From NCBI GenBank assembly GCA_963774305.1, contig CAVZEM010000011.1, positions 62,001 through 126,000 on the forward strand: 64,000 nucleotides of DNA, written 5' to 3'. Below are positions 39,723 through 47,809 of the stretch, in pieces. The notes beneath the pieces are model-generated. The model was not told the DNA's origin. It ran no database searches and saw nothing but the letters and a program-made list of their open reading frames with translations. Made by a program: the position numbers and the translations under genes. This DNA comes from DASUPK01 sp963774305 (GTDB taxonomy: Bacteria; Actinomycetota; Thermoleophilia; Solirubrobacterales; 70-9). Within the stretch, counting starts at the first letter, position 1. The number at the start of each line of letters is the position of its first letter.

Positions 39723-42371
39723 TTGCGCGACGGGTCCACCGTCCATGTCCGGCCGGTTCGGGCAGAGGACGAGGAGGGGCTGCACTCGTTCTTCGAGGGG
39801 CTCGACCCGGGGTCCCGGATGTTCAGGTTCTTCTCGGGCGGCGTCAATCTGCGGGACGCCGCGCGTTCGATGGCGGATGTCGACTACGCGCAGCGCTACG
39901 GCCTCGTCGCGCTCCGTGACGGCGCCATCGTCGGCCAGGGCATCTACATCGGCGACGGGACCGGCGACGCCGAGGTGGCCTTTGCGGTCGCCGACCGACT
40001 TCAGGGGCATGGACTCGCCACCCTCCTGCTCGCCCACCTCACCGAGGTCGCCGTGGACAACGACATCCCGGTCTTTCACGCGGAGGTGATGCCGCAGAAC
40101 CACCGGATGCTGGAGGTATTCCGCGAGAGTGGATTCCCGGTCGAGGTTTCCTCCGAACCCGGCGCGATCCGGGTGCTCTTCCCGACCTCCTTCGAGGACG
40201 AGGCCGTCCGCCGCTTCGCGGACCGGGACCGGCTCGCCGCCCAGGCCGCACTGCGCTACTTCCTGGAGCCCAGCGCGATCGCCGTGATCGGGGCATCACG
40301 CACGCGCACGACCGTCGGGGGCCAGCTCTTCCACAACACGCTCGAGTCGGGCTTCGAGGGAGTCGCCTATCCGGTGAACCCGAACGCCGACGTCGTCCAG
40401 TCGGTCCACAGCTACCGAAGCGTCGGCGACCTGCCCGAGGACGTCGAGCTGGCCGTGGTGGTGGTGCCCGCGGCAGCCGTGGTCGCCGCCGCCCGGGAGT
40501 GCGCGGCGCGGGGTGTTCGCGCGCTGGTCGTGATCTCCGCGGGCTTCGCCGAGGTCGGACCCGAAGGAGCGGAGCGCGAGCGCGAGCTGGTCGCTGTCTG
40601 CCGCGCCGCCGGCATGCGCCTGATCGGCCCGAACTGCCTGGGGATCCTCAACACCACGGAGGGCCACCAGTTCAACGCGACCTTCGCGCCCGGCGGGCCG
40701 CCGTCCGGCAACGTCGGATTCGTCACCCAGAGCGGTGCGCTCGGCCTCGCCCTGATCGACCTGGCGAGCGACCGGAGCCTCGGCGTCTCCTCGTTCGCCT
40801 CGATCGGCAACCGAGCCGACATCACGGCGAACGACATGCTCGAGTATTGGGAGAGCGACGAGGGCACCGATGTCGCCCTGCTCTACATCGAGTCGTTCAG
40901 CGACCCGCGCAGGTTCTCCCGCATCGCTCGCCGCGTCGGGCGGGACATGCCGATCGTCGCCGTGAAGAGCGGCCGGTCCTCCGCGGGCCAGCGGGCGACC
41001 GGCTCGCACACCGGCGCCCTGATCGCCGCGTCCGACCTGACCGTCGACGCGCTCTTCGAGCAGGTCGGCGTGATCCGCACCGAGACGCTGGCCGAGCTGC
41101 TCGACGTCGCCTCGCTGCTCGCCACCCAGCCTCTCCCCGAGGGCAACCGGGTCGGGATCGTCACCAACGCCGGCGGCCCCGGCGTCATGTGCGCGGACGC
41201 CTGTGAGGGGGCGGGGCTCGAGGTCCCCGAGCTGCCCGAGGAGATGCTCGCCTCGCTGCGGGAGTTCCTGCCCCCCGAGGCCGGGCTCCTCAACCCCGTG
41301 GACATGATCGCCACCGCGTCCGCCGACCACTACCGCGAGACGATCCGGGCGCTGGCCGCCTATGAGGGCATCGACGCGCTGGTCGTCATATTCATCAAGC
41401 CGCTGCTCACCCGGCCCGAGGACGTGGCCGGCGCGATCCAGGAGGCAGTCGCCGAGATGCCGCGGCGGATCCCCGTGCAGGCGGTCTTCATGTCCGAGAA
41501 GGACCACGCCGCCGCGCGGGCGGTCGGCTCGATGCCGGTCCACCTCTATCCCGAGGACGCGGCCCACGCGCTCGGCCGGGTGATGCGCCACGTCGACTGG
41601 CGCCGCACGCCCGCCGAGAAGCCGCCGGACCTGGCAGACACGGACGGCGAGCAGGCCGCCGCCCTGATCGCCGAGACGCTCGGATCGGGCCGCGAGTGGA
41701 TGGATATCGAGGGCGCTTCGCGGCTGCTCGGCTGTTACGGGATCCCCATCCCTCGCTGGCTCACCGCCGAGACGCCGGACGCAGCCGCCGAGGCGGCCGA
41801 GCGGCTCGGCGGGCCCGTGGCCCTGAAGGCACAGGGCGAGGGGCTACTCCACAAGAGCGATATGGGGGCGGTCCGGATCGGTCTGGCCGCCGATCAGGTC
41901 GCCCAGGCCGCTCGGGAGATGGACGAAACGGTGGAGCAGGCCGGAGCCAGGCGCGACAAGTTCATCGTCCAGGAGATGGTCGGCGACGGCGTCGAGCTCC
42001 TGATCGGCGTGGCCGACGACGCCACCTTCGGCCCGGTTCTGGCGTGTGGCGCCGGAGGGACACGGGCGGAGCTGCTCAGGGATGTCTCGATCCGGGTCTC
42101 CCCGATCACCCGGACCGACGCACACCAGATGATCCGCTCCCTGGCCACCTTTCCTCTGCTGACCGGGTTTCGCGGCGCGGCGCATGCCGACATCGACGCG
42201 ATCGAGGACCAGCTGCTCCGGGTGAGCGCCATGGTCGAGGCCCACGACGAGATCGCAGAGATGGATCTCAACCCGGTGGTCGCCCGGCCAGAGGGCGCCC
42301 TCGCCGTCGACTATCGGATCAGGCTGCGAGCTCGGCCGCCGCTGCGGTCCTGGCCGCGAACCTGGAAGTAG
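39723..42371 (+). CDS. GNAT acetyltransferase fused to ADP-forming acyl-CoA synthetase
   Basis: About 882 residues. A GNAT domain (about 1-160; VADRLQGHGLATLLLAHL loop) precedes the acyl-CoA synthetase (NDP-forming) alpha part (CoA-binding SAIAVIGASRTRTTVGGQLF, then the SGRSSAGQRATGSHTGALIA phosphohistidine segment) and the ATP-grasp beta part (about 640-880; GGPVALKAQGEGLLHKSDMG). The His of GSHTGAL is present; it is lost in the lysine acetyltransferase Pat, so catalysis of acyl-CoA plus ADP to acid plus ATP may be retained. Start unclear: the frame stays homologous-looking upstream (YPVEREADV) to about 39663 without a standard start codon except this TTG. Confidence 0.85.
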   Translation: MRDGSTVHVRPVRAEDEEGLHSFFEGLDPGSRMFRFFSGGVNLRDAARSMADVDYAQRYGLVALRDGAIVGQGIYIGDGTGDAEVAFAVADRLQGHGLATLLLAHLTEVAVDNDIPVFHAEVMPQNHRMLEVFRESGFPVEVSSEPGAIRVLFPTSFEDEAVRRFADRDRLAAQAALRYFLEPSAIAVIGASRTRTTVGGQLFHNTLESGFEGVAYPVNPNADVVQSVHSYRSVGDLPEDVELAVVVVPAAAVVAAARECAARGVRALVVISAGFAEVGPEGAERERELVAVCRAAGMRLIGPNCLGILNTTEGHQFNATFAPGGPPSGNVGFVTQSGALGLALIDLASDRSLGVSSFASIGNRADITANDMLEYWESDEGTDVALLYIESFSDPRRFSRIARRVGRDMPIVAVKSGRSSAGQRATGSHTGALIAASDLTVDALFEQVGVIRTETLAELLDVASLLATQPLPEGNRVGIVTNAGGPGVMCADACEGAGLEVPELPEEMLASLREFLPPEAGLLNPVDMIATASADHYRETIRALAAYEGIDALVVIFIKPLLTRPEDVAGAIQEAVAEMPRRIPVQAVFMSEKDHAAARAVGSMPVHLYPEDAAHALGRVMRHVDWRRTPAEKPPDLADTDGEQAAALIAETLGSGREWMDIEGASRLLGCYGIPIPRWLTAETPDAAAEAAERLGGPVALKAQGEGLLHKSDMGAVRIGLAADQVAQAAREMDETVEQAGARRDKFIVQEMVGDGVELLIGVADDATFGPVLACGAGGTRAELLRDVSIRVSPITRTDAHQMIRSLATFPLLTGFRGAAHADIDAIEDQLLRVSAMVEAHDEIAEMDLNPVVARPEGALAVDYRIRLRARPPLRSWPRTWK

Positions 42372-42562
42372 CTAGCCTCGCTCTACTGCGGCGCCGACTC
42401 GGAGGCAACGGCCGCGGCAACGACCAGGCAGGTCCCGATCGCGCGCGATGGTGATGCGCGGATCGAGGATCACGGGCTTGCGGACGAGGTCGAGCGCGAG
42501 CTCAAGCAGCTCGGCACCGCGAGGGACCGGCCACCCGGCCGCCCTGACCGCCCCCGTCGGGA

Positions 42563-42847
42563 CTAGCCGACCAGGACCTCGAGCAAGTCCCCGACGGCGC
42601 GCTGCTCGGCGAGGGGATGAGGAAGTGGCAGCTTGGCCTTCACCTGGTAGTGGTTGCGCCTGCCCTGGCGCTCGCGCACCACATAGCCGTCGTCGACGAG
42701 CTCGGACAGGATCCGGTGGGCGGCGCGCTCCGTGATGCCAACGGCGCCGGCGATGTCTCGCAACCGGATACCGGGGTCGCGGGCCACGCAGATCAGGACG
42801 TGCGCGTGGTTCGTCAGGAAGTCCCACCGCGGAGGCACGTGTTCCAT
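42563..42847 (-). CDS. ArsR/MarR-like winged-helix regulator
   Basis: A 94-residue transcription factor: PRWDFLTNHAHVLICVARDP, the helix-turn-helix IRLRDIAGAVGITERAAHRI, and the wing VRERQGRRNHYQVK. No effector domain follows, so it may bind DNA constitutively or sense through its short C-terminus. GGAG lies 6 nt before the chosen ATG; ATGs 4 and 11 codons upstream are possible. The 190 bp behind its stop, up to the acyl-CoA synthetase gene, holds nothing I recognise. Confidence 0.75.
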   Translation of the reverse strand: MEHVPPRWDFLTNHAHVLICVARDPGIRLRDIAGAVGITERAAHRILSELVDDGYVVRERQGRRNHYQVKAKLPLPHPLAEQRAVGDLLEVLVG

Positions 42848-43027
42848 GGGGTGCTCCATTTCGCTAGAAAAGTATTTCATGAATTACTGTTACTGTGTCC
42901 ATATGGCCGTGGATCAAACGCTCATTCCTGCAGCGTCTCCGATTCCGGCCGCGTCGCCGATACCGGCCTCCACACCGGTTCCACCCCCCTCCGCCGTCCC
43001 GGCGAGGTCCCCACGAACGGAGACACG

Positions 43028-43399
43028 ATGACCACCGCGACAGCGAACGAGCCATTCGCCGGCTACGACAAGCTCAAGGACAAGGATGTGGTCGGAGCAC
43101 TCTCCACCCATTCCCAGGTGGAGCTGGCGGAGGTCGAGAGCTACGAGCGCTCGCACGAGGATCGCCGCATGGTGTTCGACAAGCTCCGCTGGCTGCGCCA
43201 GGACGAACCGCTTCCGGGCTACGACGCCCTCAGCGTCGACGAGGTCGCGGCCGCGCTCGACAAGGCCGATCTCGCCACGATCAAGCGGGTACGCGGGTAC
43301 GAGCGCAAGTTCCGCGCGCGTCGCGGCGTGCTGGACGAGGTCACCCGCCTGCATCGGGATCGCCGGGTGCCGCTCGTCTCACGCGACATGGCTCGCTAG
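43028..43399 (+). CDS. Tandem-repeat protein with two DUF8129-like modules
   Basis: A 123-residue protein made of two copies of one module of about 50 residues: FAGYDKLKDKDVVGALSTHS followed by VESYERSHEDRRMVFDKL, and PGYDALSVDEVAAALDKADL followed by VRGYERKFRARRGVLDEV. The pattern GYD-x-L-x6-L ... YER-x3-RR-x-V resembles DUF8129 of actinobacteria. It is charged and helical with no signal peptide. GGAG precedes the ATG. Function unknown; the module is often found next to stress or gas-vesicle-type genes, but none is seen here. Confidence 0.7.
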   Translation: MTTATANEPFAGYDKLKDKDVVGALSTHSQVELAEVESYERSHEDRRMVFDKLRWLRQDEPLPGYDALSVDEVAAALDKADLATIKRVRGYERKFRARRGVLDEVTRLHRDRRVPLVSRDMAR

Positions 43400-43449
43400 C
43401 CGGCCGCGCAGCACCCCCTGCAGCACACCTCGATAGAAAGGACCAACTT

Positions 43450-43626
43450 ATGCCCACGATCATCGTGAGTAGCAACGGCAGCGCCCACCAGGACTCCACC
43501 ATCATGTTCGCGGAGGACGTTCAACCGGAGCATCTGGCCAGCAATCACCATGCGGCCCAGCTCATCGAGCGCCTGGGATGGGCGGTCACCGACGCCAAGG
43601 ACGCCGAGGACGTCTCGCCCGGCTAG
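43450..43626 (+). CDS. Small hypothetical protein (58 aa)
   Basis: A short acidic protein with a beta-like start (MPTIIVSSNGSAHQDSTIMF) and a helical C-terminus (NHHAAQLIERLGWAVTDAKD). AGAAAGGA precedes the ATG, 50 bp behind the DUF8129-like gene, so the two probably share a transcript. No family recognised. Confidence 0.6.
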   Translation: MPTIIVSSNGSAHQDSTIMFAEDVQPEHLASNHHAAQLIERLGWAVTDAKDAEDVSPG

Positions 43627-43659
43627 TGCGCGACGCCGAGTAGGCGCTCCCGCCAGGCT

Positions 43660-43773
43660 TCAACGCCCTCCCCCGTCCTCGAGCTCGGCCCCTTCGCACA
43701 GGGTCTCCCTCGCGGCGATGTCGAAGTAGAAGCTGAGGTACTCGGGATGACCTGGCGCAAGTTCGTGCATCAT
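43660..43773 (-). CDS. Possible 37-residue protein at the end of the hydrogenase operon
   Basis: Begins at an ATG that overlaps the SnoaL-like gene stop (ATGA) and encodes MMHELAPGHPEYLSFYFDIA followed by an acidic tail with one Cys (ETLCEGAELEDG). The overlap and normal codon use suggest translation, but it is short and without recognised relatives. Confidence 0.4.
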   Translation of the reverse strand: MMHELAPGHPEYLSFYFDIAARETLCEGAELEDGGGR

Positions 43774-44204
43774 GGCACTCTCTGATCGTGCTCAAGGAGT
43801 CCAGCCGCCTCGAGGGCGTCCCTCCTGCTCCAGAAGAGCTGGGCCCTCCGGACCTTGCCATCCCTCAGCCAGAAGACGTACCAGGCTCGGGCTTTGAACT
43901 CGGAATCCGCGCCGACGGACGCCCTGAAGGTCCCCAGCACACACAGGAGGACCCGGGAGTCGCTCGCCTGCGTGATGTTCTCCACCTTGACGTCGAGGAC
44001 CTTTCCGCCGACGCGCGTGAACGCGTCCCACCAGTCGCGCACGCCGTTATGGCCGTGATACATCCGCCGGACTCCGGGCCATCCCTCGCGGTCGTCCCAC
44101 TCCACGTCGCGGGTGAGGGAGGCCACGAACGCCTCCCGATCTCCGCGCGCAACGGCATCGAGCATCCGCCGGATGACCGCGACGTCGTTCGGAGAGCCCG
44201 TCAT
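43770..44204 (-). CDS. SnoaL/NTF2-like protein in the hydrogenase operon
   Basis: A 144-residue NTF2-fold protein: VIRRMLDAVARGDREAFVAS, EWDDREGWPGVRRMYHGHNG, RVLLCVLGTFRAS and VFWLRDGKVRRAQLFWSRRD. Its ATG overlaps the maturation-protease stop (TGATG), so it is made with the hydrogenase. Nothing shows a catalytic activity; such folds bind small ligands. Its role next to a hydrogenase is unknown. Confidence 0.8.
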   Translation of the reverse strand: MTGSPNDVAVIRRMLDAVARGDREAFVASLTRDVEWDDREGWPGVRRMYHGHNGVRDWWDAFTRVGGKVLDVKVENITQASDSRVLLCVLGTFRASVGADSEFKARAWYVFWLRDGKVRRAQLFWSRRDALEAAGLLEHDQRVP

Positions 44205-44872
44205 CAGGAGGGTTCCTCCCCGCCGAGCTCGTCGTGGAGTTCGCTCACCAGCGCATCCACCGTGGCTTGTACCGCCGAAGTGAGGCCCTCGCCCGTTTCG
44301 AAGTTCTCGCCCTCGATCCCGTAAACGGCGATCCGATCGGGAAGGCGATCGAGCTCGCGGCCGAGCTGGACGGCGTCGGCGACGCCCAGCGAGTGCGTCG
44401 AGTCGCGGAACATCTCGGTCGGCAGCGACCCGTGGGTGGCGTCGAATCGATGGAGGGTGCCGGGCGCCGCACCCGAGGCGACCGCGTCGATCACGAGCAC
44501 CTCCTTCACCAGTGCCCAGGCCTCGATCAGGGACGCCGGCTCGCCCTCCTCCTCGAGCACGCGGATCCCCGGCGGGCGCGTCTCGCGCAGCCTGCGGGCG
44601 ACCTCAAGCCCGGCGGCGTCGTCGGAGCGGTAGCGGTTGCCCACCCCGATCAGGGCAAGCCAGGCCCGATAGCCCGACTCCGGCGCGTGCGCCAGGGAGA
44701 TGCCGAGGCCGTGCGCTTTGCGGCGGGCGTTCTCGATGTCGCGTTGGAGCTGCTCGCGCTGGCGCTGCATGAGGTGAAGCGACTGGCCTCGCTCGTTCAG
44801 AAAGCGGCGCTCCTCGCGCAGGAACTCCGGATCGGACGGGTTGTGCTCCCGGTGGATGAAGTGCTTGACCAC
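44204..44872 (-). CDS. [NiFe]-hydrogenase maturation protease with N-terminal extension
   Basis: HybD-type endopeptidase that removes the C-terminal peptide of the hydrogenase large subunit after Ni insertion. The protease core begins at about residue 70 with ALIGVGNRYRSDDAAGLEV (nickel-sensing Asp), then LVIDAV and the His of STHSLGVADAVQL. The first 65 residues (EFLREERRFLNERGQSLHLM, QREQLQRDIENARRKAHGL) form a charged coiled-coil-like extension absent from normal members of about 150-160 residues. It follows the large subunit gene by 3 bp. Confidence 0.87.
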   Translation of the reverse strand: MVKHFIHREHNPSDPEFLREERRFLNERGQSLHLMQRQREQLQRDIENARRKAHGLGISLAHAPESGYRAWLALIGVGNRYRSDDAAGLEVARRLRETRPPGIRVLEEEGEPASLIEAWALVKEVLVIDAVASGAAPGTLHRFDATHGSLPTEMFRDSTHSLGVADAVQLGRELDRLPDRIAVYGIEGENFETGEGLTSAVQATVDALVSELHDELGGEEPS

Positions 44873-44875
44873 GGC

Positions 44876-46177
44876 TCAGCCCCGGTCGACGTCGAGCTTC
44901 AGGAAGTGGGTCGAGCAGCTGATGCAGGGGTCGTAGTTGCGGATCGCCTGCTCGCACTCCCACTGCAGGCGGTCGTCGGGGAGGTCGACCCTCGGCTTCA
45001 CGAACTCGAGCAGGTCCTGCTCGATCCGGGCCTGGTTCTGGGAGGTCGGGGGGACGATCCGCGCCTCGGCGATCGAGCCGTCCTCCTCCAGTCGGTAGCG
45101 GTGCCAGAGCATCCCCCGCGGCGCCTCGCTCCAGCCGCAGCCGGTCGCCGCGCTCGGCTCGGGGACCTGCGCGGGCGGATCGGCCGGCTCGTACGACGCG
45201 ATCAGCGCCAGCGCCTCGTCGAAGGCGTGGATCAGCTCGACGGCGCGGACCAGGATCGACTTGAACGGGTTGCGGCACTCGGCTCCCAGGCCCGCCGCCT
45301 CGGCCGCCTCGCGCGCCCCGTCCGAGAGCTGCTCGTAGTTGAGCGAGTAGCGGGCCATCGGCCCGAGGAAGTAGGTGCCGCCGTCGCTCATCCGCGACTG
45401 GAGCGCGGTCGAGTGCGGGACCTGCTGCTCGGAGAAGTGCTCCTCGTACTCGCCCGGGCCGATGTCGAGGCCGGAGCTCGACACCAGTCGCCCGTCCTCG
45501 ATCGCGTAGCGGTCGGGGTCGCGCAGGGCGACGAACTCGTAGTCCTGCTCGAAGTCCGGGAAATCGAGCCGTGCGAGGAAGCCGGCCGCCACTCCCATGA
45601 AGTCGCGCGACTCCTCCAGCCCCGGCACCAGCGCCTCGAGGTCCGATCGCGCAGGCGCCTTGTAGAAGCCGCCCACCCGGGTGTTGATCGGGTGGATCGC
45701 CCGGCCGCCGATCGTCCGCAGGATCTCGTTCCCCATCGCTTTCACCCGCAGGGCGCCCTCGACCACGTCGCGGTGCTCGCGCGCCATCTGCCAGGCGGAG
45801 TCGAAGCCGAAGAAGTCCGGGGCGTGGAGCAGGAAGACGTGCAGCGCATGGGACTCGATCCACTCGCCGCAGTAGATGAGGCGGCGCAGGGCCCGGATCT
45901 CCTCGCTCACCTCGGCATCGAGCGCGTCCTCCATCGCGTTGAAGGCGCTGGTCATGTAGGCGACCGGGCAGATGCCGCAGATCCGCGCGGTGATGTCAGG
46001 CGCCTCCTGGAAATCGCGGCCGCGCAGGAAGGCCTCGAAGAAGCGCGGCGGCTCGTAGATCTGAAGCTCGACGTTCTCGACCTGGCCCCCGCGGATCTTC
46101 ACCTGCATTGCGCCCTCTCCCTCGACCCGGGCGAGCGCCTCGGTGCGGATCGTCCGGGTCTCGCCGTTCTCAGCCAT
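44876..46177 (-). CDS. hydA: Group 3b-like [NiFe] hydrogenase large (alpha) subunit
   Basis: Catalytic subunit of a cytoplasmic bidirectional NAD(P)-linked hydrogenase. 433 residues. The [NiFe] ligands are the Cys pairs of RICGICPVAY (N-terminal L1 motif) and DPCISCSTHF (C-terminal L2 motif). Only nine residues follow the ligand region, a short tail for the neighbouring protease to cut. Order hydB-hydG-hydD-hydA is that of sulfhydrogenase/group 3b enzymes. The start overlaps the small-subunit gene by 8 nt. HypABCDEF factors are not in the window. Confidence 0.93.
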   Translation of the reverse strand: MAENGETRTIRTEALARVEGEGAMQVKIRGGQVENVELQIYEPPRFFEAFLRGRDFQEAPDITARICGICPVAYMTSAFNAMEDALDAEVSEEIRALRRLIYCGEWIESHALHVFLLHAPDFFGFDSAWQMAREHRDVVEGALRVKAMGNEILRTIGGRAIHPINTRVGGFYKAPARSDLEALVPGLEESRDFMGVAAGFLARLDFPDFEQDYEFVALRDPDRYAIEDGRLVSSSGLDIGPGEYEEHFSEQQVPHSTALQSRMSDGGTYFLGPMARYSLNYEQLSDGAREAAEAAGLGAECRNPFKSILVRAVELIHAFDEALALIASYEPADPPAQVPEPSAATGCGWSEAPRGMLWHRYRLEEDGSIAEARIVPPTSQNQARIEQDLLEFVKPRVDLPDDRLQWECEQAIRNYDPCISCSTHFLKLDVDRG

Positions 46178-46952
46178 CGCCGGCGAGCCTCTCGCTCTCC
46201 TCGCGGAACGGCTCGTTGGCGGTGTGGAAGGTCCTGTAGACGCGGATCACGTCCACCTCGTCCATGCCGAGGCCCTCGAACCAGCCCGAGAGCGACGGCG
46301 CGTTCGGCGACTCCATCGGCCCGAAGCAGCCGTAGCAGCCGCGGTCGTAGCTCGGGCAGAGCGCGCCGCAGCCGGCGTGGGTGACCGGGCCGAGACAGGG
46401 CGTGCCGTGGGCGACCATCACGCAGACGTTCCCGGCACGCTTGCACTCGATGCAGACCGAGTGGTTGGCGACCGCCGGCTTACGCTCGTTGACGAAGGCG
46501 CTGATCACCTCGAGGAGCTGGTGGCGGTTGACCGGGCAGCCCTGGAGCTCGAAGTCGACGTGGACGTTGGCCGAGATCGGGGTCGAGGTCTCCAGCGTCG
46601 AGATGTACTCAGGCGACGCGTAGACCACCGACATGAAGTCCTCGACGTCGGCGAAGTTCTTCAGCGCCTGGATCCCGCCGGAGGTCGCGCAGGCCCCGAT
46701 CGTCACCAGCCGTCGCGACTTGGCCCGCACCTCCTTGATCCGCTCGACGTCGTGGGGCGTGGTGATCGAGCCCTCGACCAGCGAAAGGTCGTACGGCCCC
46801 TCGACAGTGCCTCGAGTCGCCTCCAGGAAGTAGGCAACCTCGATCTGCTCGGGCAGCGAGACCAGCTCTCGCTCGAAGTCGAGCAGCGAGAGCTGGCAGC
46901 CGTCGCAGGAGGCGAACTTCCAGACCGCCAGCTTCGGCCGCTCGTCGCTCAC
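46170..46952 (-). CDS. hydD: Group 3b-like [NiFe] hydrogenase small (delta) subunit
   Basis: Fe-S electron-transfer subunit of 260 residues. The proximal cluster Cys lie in ASCDGCQLSLLDFE, GACATSGGIQALKN and QGCPVNRHQLLEV; further Cys (CIECKRAGNVC, CLGPVTHAGCGALC, CYGCFGP) supply two more clusters. No Tat signal peptide is present, in line with a cytoplasmic enzyme. The GTG start overlaps the hydG stop (GTGA). Confidence 0.92.
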   Translation of the reverse strand: MSDERPKLAVWKFASCDGCQLSLLDFERELVSLPEQIEVAYFLEATRGTVEGPYDLSLVEGSITTPHDVERIKEVRAKSRRLVTIGACATSGGIQALKNFADVEDFMSVVYASPEYISTLETSTPISANVHVDFELQGCPVNRHQLLEVISAFVNERKPAVANHSVCIECKRAGNVCVMVAHGTPCLGPVTHAGCGALCPSYDRGCYGCFGPMESPNAPSLSGWFEGLGMDEVDVIRVYRTFHTANEPFREESERLAGDG

Positions 46953-47809
46953 AGCTCCCTGACCCCGAGCAGCGTGCCGATCCGCCCGACGGGGAAGACC
47001 GGGCCGTCCTTGCAGACGAAGCGATGGGCGAGCTGGCAATGGCCGCAGTGGCCGATCGCGCACTTCATGTTCCGCTCCAGCGAGATGTGGATGTTGTCGG
47101 TGGACACGTCCCGCTCCTGGAGCGCCGAGGAGACGAAACGCATCATCACCTCCGGGCCGCAGATCATCGCCGTCGTCCTCGGGCCCTCGAAGGCGGCGAT
47201 CGGAATCAGCTTCGTGACCAGCCCAACCCGAGCATCCCAATCCCCCGGGGCGGTGTCGACCGTGTACTTGACGTCGATCCCGGACTCCCGCCAGCCCTGA
47301 AGCTCGCCGAAGAAGAGCATCTCGTCCGGCGACCGGGCGCCGTACAGGAGCGACACCGCCCGATAGGAGTCGCGGTTTGCGACCAGGTGCTTGATCGCAA
47401 GGCGGAGCGGTGCCAACCCGATCCCACCCGCGATGACGATCACGTCGCCTCCCTCCGCGTCGGCGAGCGGCCAGCTGTTGCCGAACGGACCGCGGACACC
47501 GACCTGGGAGCCGGGCTCAGTCGAGCAGAGCGCGCTGGTGGCCGCGCCGACGGCGCGCACCGTGTGGCCGAGGCGCTCGCCGGCCCCTCCACCGCCGCTG
47601 ACGGAGATCGGTACCTCCCCGGCACCGAAGGCGTAGAGCATCGAGAACTGCCCGGGACTGAACTCGCCGACGCCGTCGTCACCGGCAGGCTCGAGCTCCA
47701 GCGTCCACGTGTCCCCCAGCTCCTGGCGCTTGTCGGCGACAACGTAGGAGGTGGGCAGCATCGAATCGGCGACCATCGGGTCAGCCCCCGGCGACGTGCC
47801 CGTAGACAT
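46949..47809 (-). CDS. hydG: Group 3b-like hydrogenase FAD/NAD(P)-binding (gamma) subunit
   Basis: Ferredoxin-reductase-like subunit of 286 residues that passes electrons between the Fe-S chain and NAD(P). The FAD-binding barrel (about 20-110; FSPGQFSMLYAFGAGEVPIS) is followed by the NAD(P) domain (DVIVIAGGIGLAPLRLAI, MICGPEVMMRFV) and a C-terminal 2Fe-2S site (CAIGHCGHCQLAHRFVC). The first ATG overlaps the upstream gene by 29 nt; a second ATG 11 codons later would sit 4 nt after that gene's stop and is equally possible. Confidence 0.9.
   Translation of the reverse strand: MSTGTSPGADPMVADSMLPTSYVVADKRQELGDTWTLELEPAGDDGVGEFSPGQFSMLYAFGAGEVPISVSGGGGAGERLGHTVRAVGAATSALCSTEPGSQVGVRGPFGNSWPLADAEGGDVIVIAGGIGLAPLRLAIKHLVANRDSYRAVSLLYGARSPDEMLFFGELQGWRESGIDVKYTVDTAPGDWDARVGLVTKLIPIAAFEGPRTTAMICGPEVMMRFVSSALQERDVSTDNIHISLERNMKCAIGHCGHCQLAHRFVCKDGPVFPVGRIGTLLGVREL

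Noticed and set aside
42372..42562. Possible short gene between the acyl-CoA synthetase and the winged-helix regulator
   Set aside because: The open frames in all six directions lack a start with promoter or Shine-Dalgarno and show no family pattern; left as unexplained spacer.
44234..46384. A 716-codon open frame antisense to the hydrogenase genes
   Set aside because: It is a by-product of high-GC third positions; its translation is low-complexity Arg/Leu/Val-rich sequence, while the other strand encodes clear HydA and HydD motifs.
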